Source: Bacteroidia bacterium (lineage in GTDB: Bacteria > Bacteroidota > Bacteroidia > SpSt-205). From it: a stretch of 42,781 nt of DNA. The stretch is from assembly GCA_025057135.1 (NCBI GenBank), contig JANWXY010000077.1:1-42781 (forward strand), written 5' to 3'. Every line of letters begins with the position of its first letter. Within the stretch, counting starts at the first letter, position 1. This document shows positions 31,983 to 41,900 of the stretch, one piece after another. The position numbers and the translations under genes were made by a program. The notes under the pieces were generated by a model, which saw only the letters and a list, made by a program, of their open reading frames with translations, did no database searches and was not told where the DNA came from.

Positions 31983-34753
31983 ATAGAATGATTTATCTGC
32001 CGATGACGAAGCATAGCTCCGAAAGCTCCTACTAAGGTAAGCAAAATCCCCATCCAGAATAGCCCGATGAATGGCTTGTAAAGTATCTTGACCGTGATAA
32101 AAGCGTCAGGACGCCGACGCACAGCCACACGAAAATTAAGTTTGCCTGCCTTCACAGATACACTTTCCAGCTGCACGGATAGTCCCAATGCAGGTAGGGT
32201 AGCGATCGGCGTGAGGAGCTCTTTCTCTCGTATGCTGAAATCCACCGAGAACCTCTGCACGAGCTCGGGCAGCCCTTTCCATGCAGCAAACCATGCTCTA
32301 AAAGTCGGATGGGGAGCGTTCTCAACCTCCGTCAGCCGCTCAAATACCATGACCACATCTTCAAATGAAGCCGTATCCTTAATACCGAAAGCGAGTGTGG
32401 CCTGGGCCAAAGGCGAGCCCTCTGCCTTAGGCAAACTTGTGATATGCACATATAAGTCCCCATGCCACAATCTGACGTGGGCAGGATGTGCAAGTAGCCC
32501 AGAACTTTCGCTGACGTCAGCCTCTAAAAGGAGCGGATAGGTTTGCGTGCTATCTAGCGTGGTCAGGCTTACTCGGTATCTGTATCGGCGATCGGCTGGC
32601 TCTGTCGGTAAAAGAGCGAGATTGGACTCTATGAATGACGATGCAGACGGGAGAGCTACTGAGCGAATAAGCTCCCCTTGACTCAGCAAGCCCTCAGGCA
32701 GCCAGACTTGATAAAAAAATCCTAAGCTGTCTCTAAATCGCCATAGTGTCTGTCCTTTTTCATGGAGAAGGGGGGTAACGCTCCTTATAGGCGGGAGCGG
32801 CTCAACTAATCCATCATACCGTACGAAATAACCAAGAGCGACAGAACTGCCGCCTCGGGGTATGAACAGGTTATCGCTCGTGGAGGGGCTGCGAGGATTG
32901 AGGTTTTGGCTGATCACCTTCTCATATCCGCTGGACAGCAGAGCCCCTATAATCATCATAGCAAATCCGATATGAGCGATGACGGCCCAGATGTGGGTCC
33001 CCCTGAGCTTACGGAACCAGACAGCCAGCGCCGCCCCCCCACTTACTAACGCCCCTCCCCACAGAAGGTCATCCAGTAGGAGAAATATCGCCCCTCGTGC
33101 CCGAGCTGTCCAGCTGCTGCTACTCAGCAAGTTGCGATAGGTGGTATGATAGACAAAGTCCCACCCAGCCCACCACAGCACCAGCACTATGAGGCCCAGC
33201 GCCAAGGCTGATCCCCATAATATCCTTTCCCAGCCCTTGACTTTGTAAGCACGCACGAGAGCATAACCCATCAACCCTAAGAGTGGTACTGTAAAGACCC
33301 CAATCCACTCATAATACACTTGGAGGGCACCAGACCCGAGTGTCCAGTTTGTGCCCAGTATCTTGTTTATTGCCGGGAGAGAAGTGAAAACTATCAGCAC
33401 CAAGGCTATCCATACGAGTAGAGCGGCTCCACCGGTCAGGGCCGATTGCATTATGGGTCGGGTATCGGTTAACTTTGGCTGAGACCTTCTCAGAGCTCTT
33501 ATTCCCATGACTCCTATGCCCAGAAGACTCAGACCTACGCCCCAGAGGAGCCAGCTCCCTAACCCAAGGTCAGTGAAGCTATGGACTGAGCTATCAGAGA
33601 GCACACCACTTCGCGTTAGGTAGGAACTGTACAAGACCATGGGAAATCCAAGCAAAGTCAGAGTGAGGGCAAGTCCCGAGGCTTTACGCTGACGGCGCCA
33701 GACCCAGAGCATGTGAGCGGCGGCGACCAAAACTAACCACGGAGCGAGCGAAGCATTTTCCACAGGGTCCCAATTCCAGTATCCACCAAAATTAAGCGTC
33801 TCGTACGCCCAGTACGCCCCCAAGCCTATACCTAAGCCGAGTAGCCCCACAGTGAGCCATATCCACCGCAGGAGCCGCCGACTCGAGGTTGTGGTTAGCT
33901 TGCCACTTCTGAGTATCAATAGTCCTTCCCAGAAAGGTAAAGCTGCCGCCGCATACCCTGAGAATAGTACAGGAGGATGGATCACCATCCAGAAGCTCTG
34001 TAGGAGAGGATTGAGCCCATTCCCATCGGTGGGAATAAAACCAGGAGGAACATCTCCACGAACCTCCCATAGGTAGAGGAAAGGAAAGCTTCCCCAAGTC
34101 GTTCCAAGTGGTAATGAGACCAATGCTATAATAGCAGCCGTACTGAGGAAAGGTATTTTTCCGCCCCCCATCAGGATGAGAGCAAAGGCAACTATGCCTA
34201 CTTTGACCCACCAGAGGTCTATTATCATTCCGCTCAGGAGTAAGCCTACACCGATAAGCCGATAGGCGGTGGGCAAATCCCTTGCTGCCCATACAGTCCA
34301 GAGCATCACGCCCCCTACAATAATGCTCCATTTCGGCAGGCTGACCCCAAGAAGGAAGGTAGCTAAATAGCCGTTCGTTGCGAGGAGGCCAGCTAAGAGC
34401 GCCCAGCGATTTTCATCCCTGATAGCTAAAATCGCCCATCCGAAAACGACATGCCATATCATCCAAAGGAGAAAGCTGCCTTCTTGCCCTTCCCATAATG
34501 CAGCGGTAATATACTCCACCGGGAGAAGCCGAGACCCATGAGCCCAGGCATAGTGGAACTCATACCGATGAGCCAGAAGAGTGTATAAAAGAAGTCCGAC
34601 TGTGCCCAATAGTGCCAAAGAGTGAATTATCCATGCGCTCCAGCTGGCTTTCTGCCACAGGCTTCGCTTGTGATGCGCTTCCCATGCTGCGACCGCTCCC
34701 CATAGTCCGCTCACCCACAGAAGCGTTATGAGTCCCGCCCCTACTGCCTGCAT
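31979..34753 (-). CDS. ccmF: Cytochrome c haem lyase subunit CcmF/CcsA-like, large form
   Basis: This 924-residue membrane protein handles haem delivery for cytochrome c maturation. It carries ALWEGQEGSFLLW, MVIHPPVLFSGYAAAALPF and the haem-handling WNWDPVENASLAPW, followed by LTRSGVLSDSSVHSF. The final third has further helices (GTHIWAVIAHIGFAMMIIGALL), a periplasmic domain of about 250 residues and a last membrane helix near the C-terminus. An earlier in-frame TTG lies inside the promoter box. The start is the ATG at 34753 or the GTG at 34759. No other ccm gene is visible here. Confidence 0.92.
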   Translation of the reverse strand: MQAVGAGLITLLWVSGLWGAVAAWEAHHKRSLWQKASWSAWIIHSLALLGTVGLLLYTLLAHRYEFHYAWAHGSRLLPVEYITAALWEGQEGSFLLWMIWHVVFGWAILAIRDENRWALLAGLLATNGYLATFLLGVSLPKWSIIVGGVMLWTVWAARDLPTAYRLIGVGLLLSGMIIDLWWVKVGIVAFALILMGGGKIPFLSTAAIIALVSLPLGTTWGSFPFLYLWEVRGDVPPGFIPTDGNGLNPLLQSFWMVIHPPVLFSGYAAAALPFWEGLLILRSGKLTTTSSRRLLRWIWLTVGLLGLGIGLGAYWAYETLNFGGYWNWDPVENASLAPWLVLVAAAHMLWVWRRQRKASGLALTLTLLGFPMVLYSSYLTRSGVLSDSSVHSFTDLGLGSWLLWGVGLSLLGIGVMGIRALRRSQPKLTDTRPIMQSALTGGAALLVWIALVLIVFTSLPAINKILGTNWTLGSGALQVYYEWIGVFTVPLLGLMGYALVRAYKVKGWERILWGSALALGLIVLVLWWAGWDFVYHTTYRNLLSSSSWTARARGAIFLLLDDLLWGGALVSGGAALAVWFRKLRGTHIWAVIAHIGFAMMIIGALLSSGYEKVISQNLNPRSPSTSDNLFIPRGGSSVALGYFVRYDGLVEPLPPIRSVTPLLHEKGQTLWRFRDSLGFFYQVWLPEGLLSQGELIRSVALPSASSFIESNLALLPTEPADRRYRYRVSLTTLDSTQTYPLLLEADVSESSGLLAHPAHVRLWHGDLYVHITSLPKAEGSPLAQATLAFGIKDTASFEDVVMVFERLTEVENAPHPTFRAWFAAWKGLPELVQRFSVDFSIREKELLTPIATLPALGLSVQLESVSVKAGKLNFRVAVRRRPDAFITVKILYKPFIGLFWMGILLTLVGAFGAMLRHRQINHSI

Positions 34754-34765
34754 ATTCACAGCTAA

Positions 34766-34773
34766 CAAATGTA
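34766..34773 (-). promoter_or_regulatory. TAnnTTTG -7 promoter box of the ccmF-sixA unit
   Basis: On the minus strand TACATTTG is followed by TTAGCT, then GTG (34759), then AAT and ATG (34753). Spacing is 6 nt to the GTG or 12 nt to the ATG. If the 4-6 nt rule of the window holds, the GTG would be the true start. Confidence 0.65.
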
Positions 34774-34853
34774 CTGCGGCAGATAAAGTTTTTCAGCTCT
34801 CGTATTTTGTGATTCTGAGAGGATTTTTTCTCCTGTTCCAGGGACCAGAATAG

Positions 34854-34861
34854 TACCTTTG
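34854..34861 (+). promoter_or_regulatory. TAnnTTTG -7 promoter box of the unknown-crcB-amidohydrolase unit
   Basis: TACCTTTG is followed by CAAT and the ATG at 34866 (4 nt). It is divergent from the ccmF promoter, with 80 nt between the boxes. A GTTCC stands where a -33 TTG would be expected. Confidence 0.7.
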
Positions 34862-34865
34862 CAAT

Positions 34866-35420
34866 ATGCTAGATAAACTGCGAGAGATAGCTCAAGCCGC
34901 TCAAAATGGAGCCCCCCCAGAAGAACTGGTAGCCCAGTTAGAGGCCCTTCACGAGGAAGTCTCTGCTGATGAGCAGAGTCGCATGGACTTTGAGCGAGAG
35001 GTGCTACAAGTAGCAGATGGGGTCTATTTGCCACATATTTTCTGGATTTACCTCGGAGCATTTCTGGATGATAAGGATACATATCGCCCCTTTTTGGAAT
35101 ATGTTTTTCAGGTTTATTCGCAGCTTCCCCCATCTCCTTTCGTAGATAAGCGAATGCGCCTGCTTTTGTATGTGTATCTCACAGAGGAGTCTGCCTTTTA
35201 TCTAGACAAGTTAGAGGCTTACCTGAAAAAATATGCTCGCCCAGACAAGTATAGTCTCATAAACGACATCCGCTCTTACATCCAGAAGAATCCCAATACT
35301 GTTGGTGTTTTCAGGCAGAAGTTCGCCCTCCTAAAAGGCTACATGCCCAACTTTGAGATGCTGAGCATGGCTCTGCCTCATTTGAGGGCATCTATTGCCC
35401 AGCTGTCCTCTTCTGAGTGA
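34866..35420 (+). CDS. Unknown cytoplasmic helical protein
   Basis: This 184-residue protein has no signal peptide or membrane helix and looks almost wholly alpha-helical (LDKLREIAQAAQNGAPPEELVAQL and onward). I do not recognise a family. It is the first gene of a unit with crcB and the amidohydrolase, and its stop overlaps the crcB start by one base. The N-terminal start is fixed by a promoter box 4 nt upstream. A role in fluoride handling is not implied by anything in the sequence. Confidence 0.75.
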   Translation: MLDKLREIAQAAQNGAPPEELVAQLEALHEEVSADEQSRMDFEREVLQVADGVYLPHIFWIYLGAFLDDKDTYRPFLEYVFQVYSQLPPSPFVDKRMRLLLYVYLTEESAFYLDKLEAYLKKYARPDKYSLINDIRSYIQKNPNTVGVFRQKFALLKGYMPNFEMLSMALPHLRASIAQLSSSE

Positions 35421-35794
35421 TGCGCTTTTCTCTCATCACGGCTGTGAGCGTGGGGGCTGTTGCGGGGGCTTTGGTGCGGTTTGGGTTTCAAAGATGGTTA
35501 AACGCTTCGGTACTTTCCCCTTTAGGTACGCTCATCGTGAATGTCCTTGGCTCTATACTTATTGGGTTTTTAGTGGGCGGCTTCGGGCATAGAACGGCTG
35601 GAGTGTGGTACTATGGCATGACTGCGGGCTTCTGTGGAAGTTTGACTACTTTTTCATCTATTACTATGGAAGTTTTTGAGATGGTTCGCTTAGAAGAAGG
35701 GCTACGAGCGGTAGCCTATGTGCTGACGACATTTACTTTGGGCATTTTAGGGGTTGGCATGGGATATTGGCTCGGGATAAAAATACTGCGTTAG
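35420..35794 (+). CDS. crcB: Fluoride ion channel CrcB/Fluc
   Basis: The 124-residue, four-helix membrane protein forms dual-topology dimers that expel fluoride. The family marks are present: AVAGALVRFGFQRW, PLGTLIVNVLGSILIGFL (the conserved Asn) and TAGFCGSLTTFSSITMEVF (the fluoride-path Phe and Ser/Thr track). A GTG three bases upstream is also in frame, but ATG is preferred. No fluoride riboswitch can sit upstream, because the unit starts at a box only 4 nt before the first gene. Confidence 0.92.
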   Translation: MRFSLITAVSVGAVAGALVRFGFQRWLNASVLSPLGTLIVNVLGSILIGFLVGGFGHRTAGVWYYGMTAGFCGSLTTFSSITMEVFEMVRLEEGLRAVAYVLTTFTLGILGVGMGYWLGIKILR

Positions 35795-35796
35795 TT

Positions 35797-38700
35797 ATGC
35801 GAAGATGTGCATTCATTTTCACTGTAGGGATAGCATGGGCCCAGAGCCCTTTTCTGGGGTTTCACAGAGGCATTCAACAAGGGCAGCCGACACAGGTGGC
35901 TTTGGTCGGGGGAAATGTCTGGTTAGCTCCAGGGCGATATTTGCAGGACGGAGTCATCTTAATCAAAGAAGGACGCATACTTCAAGTCGGAGAGCGCTCT
36001 GCGGTGAAGGTGCCCCGTGAAGCCTTCGTCATTTCATATCCTGCCTCAGTATGGATATATCCTGCTTTTGTGGATGCTTGGAGTTCGTGGGGACTTAGAG
36101 GGCGAAATGAGGGTGTGGGTGGCGATGTGCCCCAATACGACCCTACTCGGCCCCCTTTGTACTACCCCGTAGATGCTGTGAGATTGGATTTTGCTGCGGA
36201 GACAGCCTTTGTTTATGAGACTGAGACGGCTAAGAAGCTGCGAGAAATGGGCTATGCGGTCGCTCACGTAGCTCCTCGTGAAGGGGTATTGCGAGGGACA
36301 GGCGCCACTCTGCTTCTGAGCGAAGAGCTTCCCATGGAGCGACGTTTCCTCTCTGGGGCCCATATTTTACATGCAGGCTTTGAGAAAGGCAGTAGCACAC
36401 AGATGTACCCGGTTTCAAAAATGGGGGCTATCGCTTTGGTGCGTCAAATTCTGTATGACTGGCTTTGGTATCGGCAGTTTAATCCACCGCCTGTACGAAA
36501 TGTGTCTATGGAGCGCCTGCGTGAGCTGTGGCGTGATACCCTGAGCTGGGTCTGGACGGCTCAGACCCCAGAAGATGCCTTCCGTGTAGCTAAACTCTCT
36601 GCCGAGTGGCGTCAAGGAGGCTCTATCCGCTGGGCTCTCTTAGGTACAGGATACGAATATGAATGGCTACCATACCTTCCCAAAGACGGCCTATACATTC
36701 TGCCCGTGGGGCTGCCGACTTTGCCTCCTTTACATACCGCTGAATTTTATATGAATCTGCCGTTAGCAGCCCTGCGCCGCTGGGAGTGTGCCCCGTTTCG
36801 TTTAAAATGGCTCATTCAGGGAGGATATAGCGTCGCCCTCACCGCTCACAAAGTTCCTGACGCTGCAACCTTCTGGGGCGACCTGCGAACTCTCGCTCGG
36901 ACAGGTATCTCACCTGATACGATTCTTCTTTCTCTGACCCGGATCCCCGCCGCATGGCTCGGATTGTCTGATATAGGTATAATCAGTAAAGGTGCCTACG
37001 CCAATCTCTTGGTATTCTCTGACACTCTCTGGAAGGAGGATGCTAAACTATCGGAAGTATGGGTCGCCGGAAATCGCTCTATTCTCAATCCTATCCTTTC
37101 TCAGCTTCCTAAGGGGATTTTTGAGCTCTCACTATCGTCCTGGCGTTGGAGCTTTTCCGAGGTCAAAACTGTTCCTTTATCCTCTAAGTTCATCATAGGT
37201 GAAAAGGATACCCAAGCCGTAGAGGTCCAATATGATCCTCTGTACGCCACCTTCAAGGCTCAAATTAAACACAGAGTAGCGGGCGGGGAATGGACCTTTA
37301 CCTTCCGAGGAGATTCTACTTTGGAGGGGACATGGCTTCTACCGACGGGAGAAAAGCGCTTTTGGCAGGCCCGACTAATCGCTCTGCGTGAGACGCCTTC
37401 TCCTCCTAAGGCACCTTCCTTACTCTCGGAAGATAGCTTGATAGCTCGCCGGACCCTACCAGCAGGCTTCTATGGGCAGGTTCGCTACCCATCCCCCGTG
37501 AATTTATTGATTCGGAACGCCACAGTATGGACAGGCGATACCGTGCTTCCACAAACCGATGTGTTGATTGCGGAAGGCAAAATACGGCGTATTGGGCGAA
37601 ATCTACCTGCTCCACCTGCGGCTGATGTCTTGGAAGTAAATGGAGCCGCCCTGACCGCTGGGATAATAGATGAACACTCCCACATTGCAATAGAGGGCGG
37701 GGTTAATGAGTATTCCGATGCTGTGACCTCTGAGGTGCGCATTGCCGATGTGATTGACCCCACAGATGTGAATATCTACAGGCATTTGGCGGGAGGGGTA
37801 ACTACGGTTCAGCTTCTCCATGGCTCTGCCAACCCTATCGGTGGACAGTCTGCTTGTATCAAGCTGCGCTGGGGGCTACCTGCTGACTCTTTGCTTTTTT
37901 CTGAGGCCCCACCATTCAATAAATTTGCCTTGGGGGAAAATGTAAAACAGTCTAACTGGGGAGATGCCTTCACCAAGCGCTATCCTCAGACTCGTATGGG
38001 CGTGGAGCAGGTCATCGCAGACGCCTTTACAACTGCTCGTCAGTACGCTGCTGAATGGGAATCTTTCAAAGCAGCGCAGAGGAAAAATCTTCGGTCGCCT
38101 GCGCCTCGGAGAAACTTACGGATTGAAGCCCTCTCAGAAATCTTGCAGAGCAAGCGATACATCACCTGTCATTCCTATGTACAGTCCGAGATTCTGATGC
38201 TCATGCGTTTAGCGGAACGCTTTGGGTTTCGGGTGCGTACTTTTACTCATGTATTGGAGGGGTATAAGGTAGCCCCGGAGCTGAAGGCTCACGGCGCATT
38301 TGCTTCTACTTTTTCGGACTGGTGGGCTTACAAGTATGAAGTCATAGAAGCTATCCCTCATAATCCTGCCATACTTCTCAAAAACAAAGTCCCTACCTGT
38401 ATTAACTCTGACGATGCAGAGATGGGTAGGCGTCTCAATCAAGAAGCCGCCAAAGTTTTACGCTATGGAGGAGCAGAGTTGGGCATAGATAGCCTACAAG
38501 CCTGGCGTACAGTGACGGTTTATCCGGCTCAGGCGCTTGGGATCAGCCACAGGGTAGGATATGTCCGAGAAGGTTATGACGCTGATGTGGTGCTCTGGGA
38601 TAAACCTTCTCCCCTTTCTGTACATGCCAAAGTTCAGCTGACGCTCGTGGATGGACGCAAGTTGTATGATGCGAAAGCCGATAAGGAACTTTACATTCAG

Positions 38701-38847
38701 CGGATGGATGAGAAAAAACGGCTGGTAGAGAAAGCGTGGCAAACTGCAGACCCCAATCGCAAAGGCGTACCTTTACTCGTCCGTCGGGCTGTATTGTGGG
38801 ATTGTGAGAGCATCGGAGATGGAGAGCAGGAGGTCAAGTCTCCTTAA
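35797..38847 (+). CDS. Tandem amidohydrolase with a degenerate N-terminal copy
   Basis: The 1016-residue exported protein has a signal peptide (MRRCAFIFTVGIAWA) and two amidohydrolase-like modules. The first (about residues 25-440) begins QVALVGGNVWLAPG but has VDAWSSWG where the metal-binding HxH should be, so it is probably inactive. The second (about 568-985) keeps DEHSHIA (HxH), THVLEGYK and CHSYVQSE histidines, and the Asp in NSDDAEMG. A beta-rich linker joins them. Substrate is unknown; related enzymes are imidazolonepropionase-, dipeptidase- or prolidase-like. The start at 35797, two nt after crcB, matches the signal peptide. Confidence 0.88.
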   Translation: MRRCAFIFTVGIAWAQSPFLGFHRGIQQGQPTQVALVGGNVWLAPGRYLQDGVILIKEGRILQVGERSAVKVPREAFVISYPASVWIYPAFVDAWSSWGLRGRNEGVGGDVPQYDPTRPPLYYPVDAVRLDFAAETAFVYETETAKKLREMGYAVAHVAPREGVLRGTGATLLLSEELPMERRFLSGAHILHAGFEKGSSTQMYPVSKMGAIALVRQILYDWLWYRQFNPPPVRNVSMERLRELWRDTLSWVWTAQTPEDAFRVAKLSAEWRQGGSIRWALLGTGYEYEWLPYLPKDGLYILPVGLPTLPPLHTAEFYMNLPLAALRRWECAPFRLKWLIQGGYSVALTAHKVPDAATFWGDLRTLARTGISPDTILLSLTRIPAAWLGLSDIGIISKGAYANLLVFSDTLWKEDAKLSEVWVAGNRSILNPILSQLPKGIFELSLSSWRWSFSEVKTVPLSSKFIIGEKDTQAVEVQYDPLYATFKAQIKHRVAGGEWTFTFRGDSTLEGTWLLPTGEKRFWQARLIALRETPSPPKAPSLLSEDSLIARRTLPAGFYGQVRYPSPVNLLIRNATVWTGDTVLPQTDVLIAEGKIRRIGRNLPAPPAADVLEVNGAALTAGIIDEHSHIAIEGGVNEYSDAVTSEVRIADVIDPTDVNIYRHLAGGVTTVQLLHGSANPIGGQSACIKLRWGLPADSLLFSEAPPFNKFALGENVKQSNWGDAFTKRYPQTRMGVEQVIADAFTTARQYAAEWESFKAAQRKNLRSPAPRRNLRIEALSEILQSKRYITCHSYVQSEILMLMRLAERFGFRVRTFTHVLEGYKVAPELKAHGAFASTFSDWWAYKYEVIEAIPHNPAILLKNKVPTCINSDDAEMGRRLNQEAAKVLRYGGAELGIDSLQAWRTVTVYPAQALGISHRVGYVREGYDADVVLWDKPSPLSVHAKVQLTLVDGRKLYDAKADKELYIQRMDEKKRLVEKAWQTADPNRKGVPLLVRRAVLWDCESIGDGEQEVKSP

Positions 38848-38865
38848 GAAACAGCAAGGAGGATG

Positions 38866-38887
38866 CCGCCCAAAATACTTTGGGAGG
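38866..38887. terminator. Possible bidirectional hairpin between convergent genes
   Basis: CCCAAA, a 4-nt loop ATAC, then TTTGGG form a perfect 6-bp stem, extended by two more GC pairs after one mismatch. It sits in the 58-bp gap between the amidohydrolase and smc, where both transcripts must stop. There is no U tract on either strand, so it is a weak candidate. Confidence 0.35.
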
Positions 38888-38905
38888 AAAAGGTCTATGT
38901 GTGCT

Positions 38906-41900
38906 TTATACGGCCTTGGCTAAGGCGGGTTTGGTTTCCATATCTACTGCTAGCACTGTACTGACCCCAGGCTCAGGCATCGTCACCCCATATAGTCGTT
39001 CACAGTAAGACATCGTGATTTTATTGTGGGTGATTACTAATACGGGCGTAGTTTCAGATACTCGGCGCAGGAGCTGACCAAACTTATGCGTATTTACATC
39101 ATCCAGGGCTGCGTCAGCTTCATCTAATATGCAGAGTGCTGAGGCATGCACTGCGAACGTCGCAAAAAGTAAGGAAAGGGCCGTTAGTGCCTTTTCTCCT
39201 CCCGATAGCTGCTGGAGCGAGATAGGTCGTTTGCCTTTTGGGCGCGCTATGATCTCTATTTCACTGGTGAGGGGCGATTGAGGATGTAGAAGAACCATAT
39301 CGCAGGTATCCCCCTCCGCAAATAGCCCCTGGAAAAGCTGGATAAATCGCTGCCGTACGGCTTCAAATGTGGAGAGAAACTTTTCCTGAGCCTCCTTATC
39401 TAAGGAGCCGAGCAGCTGTTTGAGATTGGAGAAGGTGTGTTCAATGTCTGTTTTTTCCCGGACAATCTCTGTTTCACGCTGGATGAGGCTTTCCAAGGTC
39501 GCAGCGGCTTCAAAGTTGAGCTCGCCCAAGTGGGCGATTTGCTCTTTGATGCGCTGAAGCTGGCGTTCCACTTCCTCGGATTTGAGGCGTTGGGAGGGGG
39601 GGGCTGGTAAAGATTCGGGGGTGAGCTCCAGTTCTACTGATAGTCTTTGCAGTAAAAGTGCCTTACGCTGACTCAGTTCTGCTTGGCGAGCTTCGTAGCG
39701 GGCAATAGCAGATTGAAGGCTGTCCTTCTTGTGCTGCTTTTCACTGAGGTCTTTCCGAAGGGTGCTAAGTTGGGCTTCTATCTCCTTTTTCTGCTGGCGA
39801 AAGGAAGAGAGGCGTTCAGATAAGTTCTGAATCTGAGGCTCTAAAGTGAGTTTGCGCTCGGCGAGAATCTGAAGCTCCCTTTGCGTGCGAAGCAGCTCCT
39901 CCTTGAGGGAGGCCTCTTTCTCCGCCAGAGTACGCAGCCGTTTCTGAACTTCGTTCAACTGCTGGAGTGTGAGCTTTTGGGCATTTTCCGTGGATTTCAG
40001 TTCATTCTCTATTTGCACTATGGCAAACCGCAATTCTTGATGCGTTTTTTGGAGCTGGCCATACTGCTGGTGTAGGGCAGAGGTCTGCTGGTGGAGCGTA
40101 TCGTTTTCAGCGGTGAGGGCGACGAGCTGCTGTTGGATATTCTCTATGGCAGGTTTTAGCGCATTTAGTTCGGCGGTAATTTGTGCTTGTTTTTGTGTAA
40201 GCTGATGGGCATCTTGAAGGAGGGCTTGCTGGCGCTTTTGTGTCTCCTCTAAACGAATCTGAACGGCAGAAAGGTCTTTTTCTGCCTGAGCGGTTGCTTT
40301 GCGGGTAGTCTCTAACTTTTGGCGGTAAGCTTGTAGCGGGAGCCGAGCAAGAACCTGTTCTATCGTGCCAATCTCCTGACGTAAGATGGCGACATGCTGA
40401 GATAATCGCTTTTCTTCTACTTGCAGCTTGCGAATGCGGTGAGGCAAACCGATGTGTTGGGTCGGAGTCTCTGAGAGGAAATACAGCCGTCCATCTGGAA
40501 GGCGCATTTCTCGCCTATTGGCTGAGAGTTGGCGAGGTTTAGCTTCGCCTTCCCATCCCACATCCCCCCAGAGATATTCTGCGAGCCCTTCAAATCCCTC
40601 TAAGGTCTGAAACTTACTGAGCCAAGCTGGACCAGCCTGAGTTTTTGAGGGTTGGTAGAGCCGCACAGCGAAAATGCCTTCCTTTTTATCTTGTAGAAAC
40701 TGATGGATAACTTCTGCATCGGAGGGGTTGGTCACCCACAGTGTAGGTAGCTCTATACGCAGGAGCAGACTGAGGTAAGGGAGCTCTTCTTCTTCGGCGA
40801 AAAAGATATCCTCTGTACGCCAAAACTGAATACCGAGCTCTCGTAGCTTTATCAGATAGGTTGGCCATCCGTCATTCCGTGCCAGCAGAGCTTCTAAGCC
40901 TTCTCGCTGAGATTTCAATCCCTGCAAGCGGGCTTGGAGCTGATGGAGACGCTGGCGCAGATTATCCTTCTCTCTCACGAGTACGGAATGGTAAGCTGTG
41001 AGGGCTTGAAGATGCTGTTGTAAGGTCTGGAACTCTTGCTGTAAAGCCTTGAGCTTCTCTGTGTTTGTTTCCCTCTCTTGGGTGAGGGTGTGAAGCGCAT
41101 TTTGAAGAGAATCTTGTTCTCTTTCTACCTGTTGGAGCCGCTCCACGAGCGGACGCATCGTAGCCTCCAAGGTCTGACGACTATTTAGTAGCCGACGCTG
41201 CTCTGTCTCCAACTGCCGCTGCTGCTCCGCTCGTTCGCGTGCCTGAGATTCTAACTTGCGGAGATCGGCTTGGATGGTCTGGAGCTGTGAGCTTATCGTG
41301 GTAAGTAGAGCCTGCTTTTCGTTGTAAGAAGTAGAGAGGGCTTCTTGTTTTTGGCGAAAGGTCTGCTCTTCTGTATGGAGCTCTTCCCTTTGGCGATGAC
41401 GGAGGGCTTTTTCCTCACTTATCTCTCGCTCTTGCCGTTCTAAATGCTTGAGTCTTTCAGAGAAGCGGCTTTCTTCCCGTAGGATAGTTTGATATTCTGT
41501 CCTAAGGGTCTCATAAGCAGCTTCTACAGAGGTATCTTCCAGCGAGGCATACCGCTCTTCCAAAGCTTGTATCCTAAGCTCTAACTGCTCTATTTCCAAC
41601 CTGAGTACCTTGAAGGTTTCCTCTTGGGTGTGATTCTGCTCGGAGTGTTGAGCTTCGGCTTTGGCGATAGCTGCTAATTCCTGGCTAATCCATGCAGAAA
41701 GAAGCTCCCGATATGCCTGCTTGAGTTTCTGATAGGTGGCGACCTTTTCGGCTTGAGAGGTGAGGGTTTTTATCTGCTGGCGGAGTTCTGTTAGGAGATT
41801 TTCTATTTGAGAGAGGGCACTTTGAGTTTTTTCCAGCTCTGCGAGGAGCTCTTTTTTATGGTGATGATAGCGTTCTATTCCGGCGAGAGATTCTATGAGG

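Noticed and set aside
33792-34331. 179-codon minus-strand frame in the ccmF region
   Set aside because: It is a same-strand out-of-frame shadow of ccmF; the ccmF frame holds all the motifs.
34754-34768. TTG start for the ccmF-type gene at 34768
   Set aside because: It lies inside the TACATTTG box; GTG 34759 or ATG 34753 is downstream of the box.
37920-37927. TAAATTTG promoter-like match inside the amidohydrolase gene
   Set aside because: No plausible gene start follows it, and about ten chance matches per strand are expected in a window this size.
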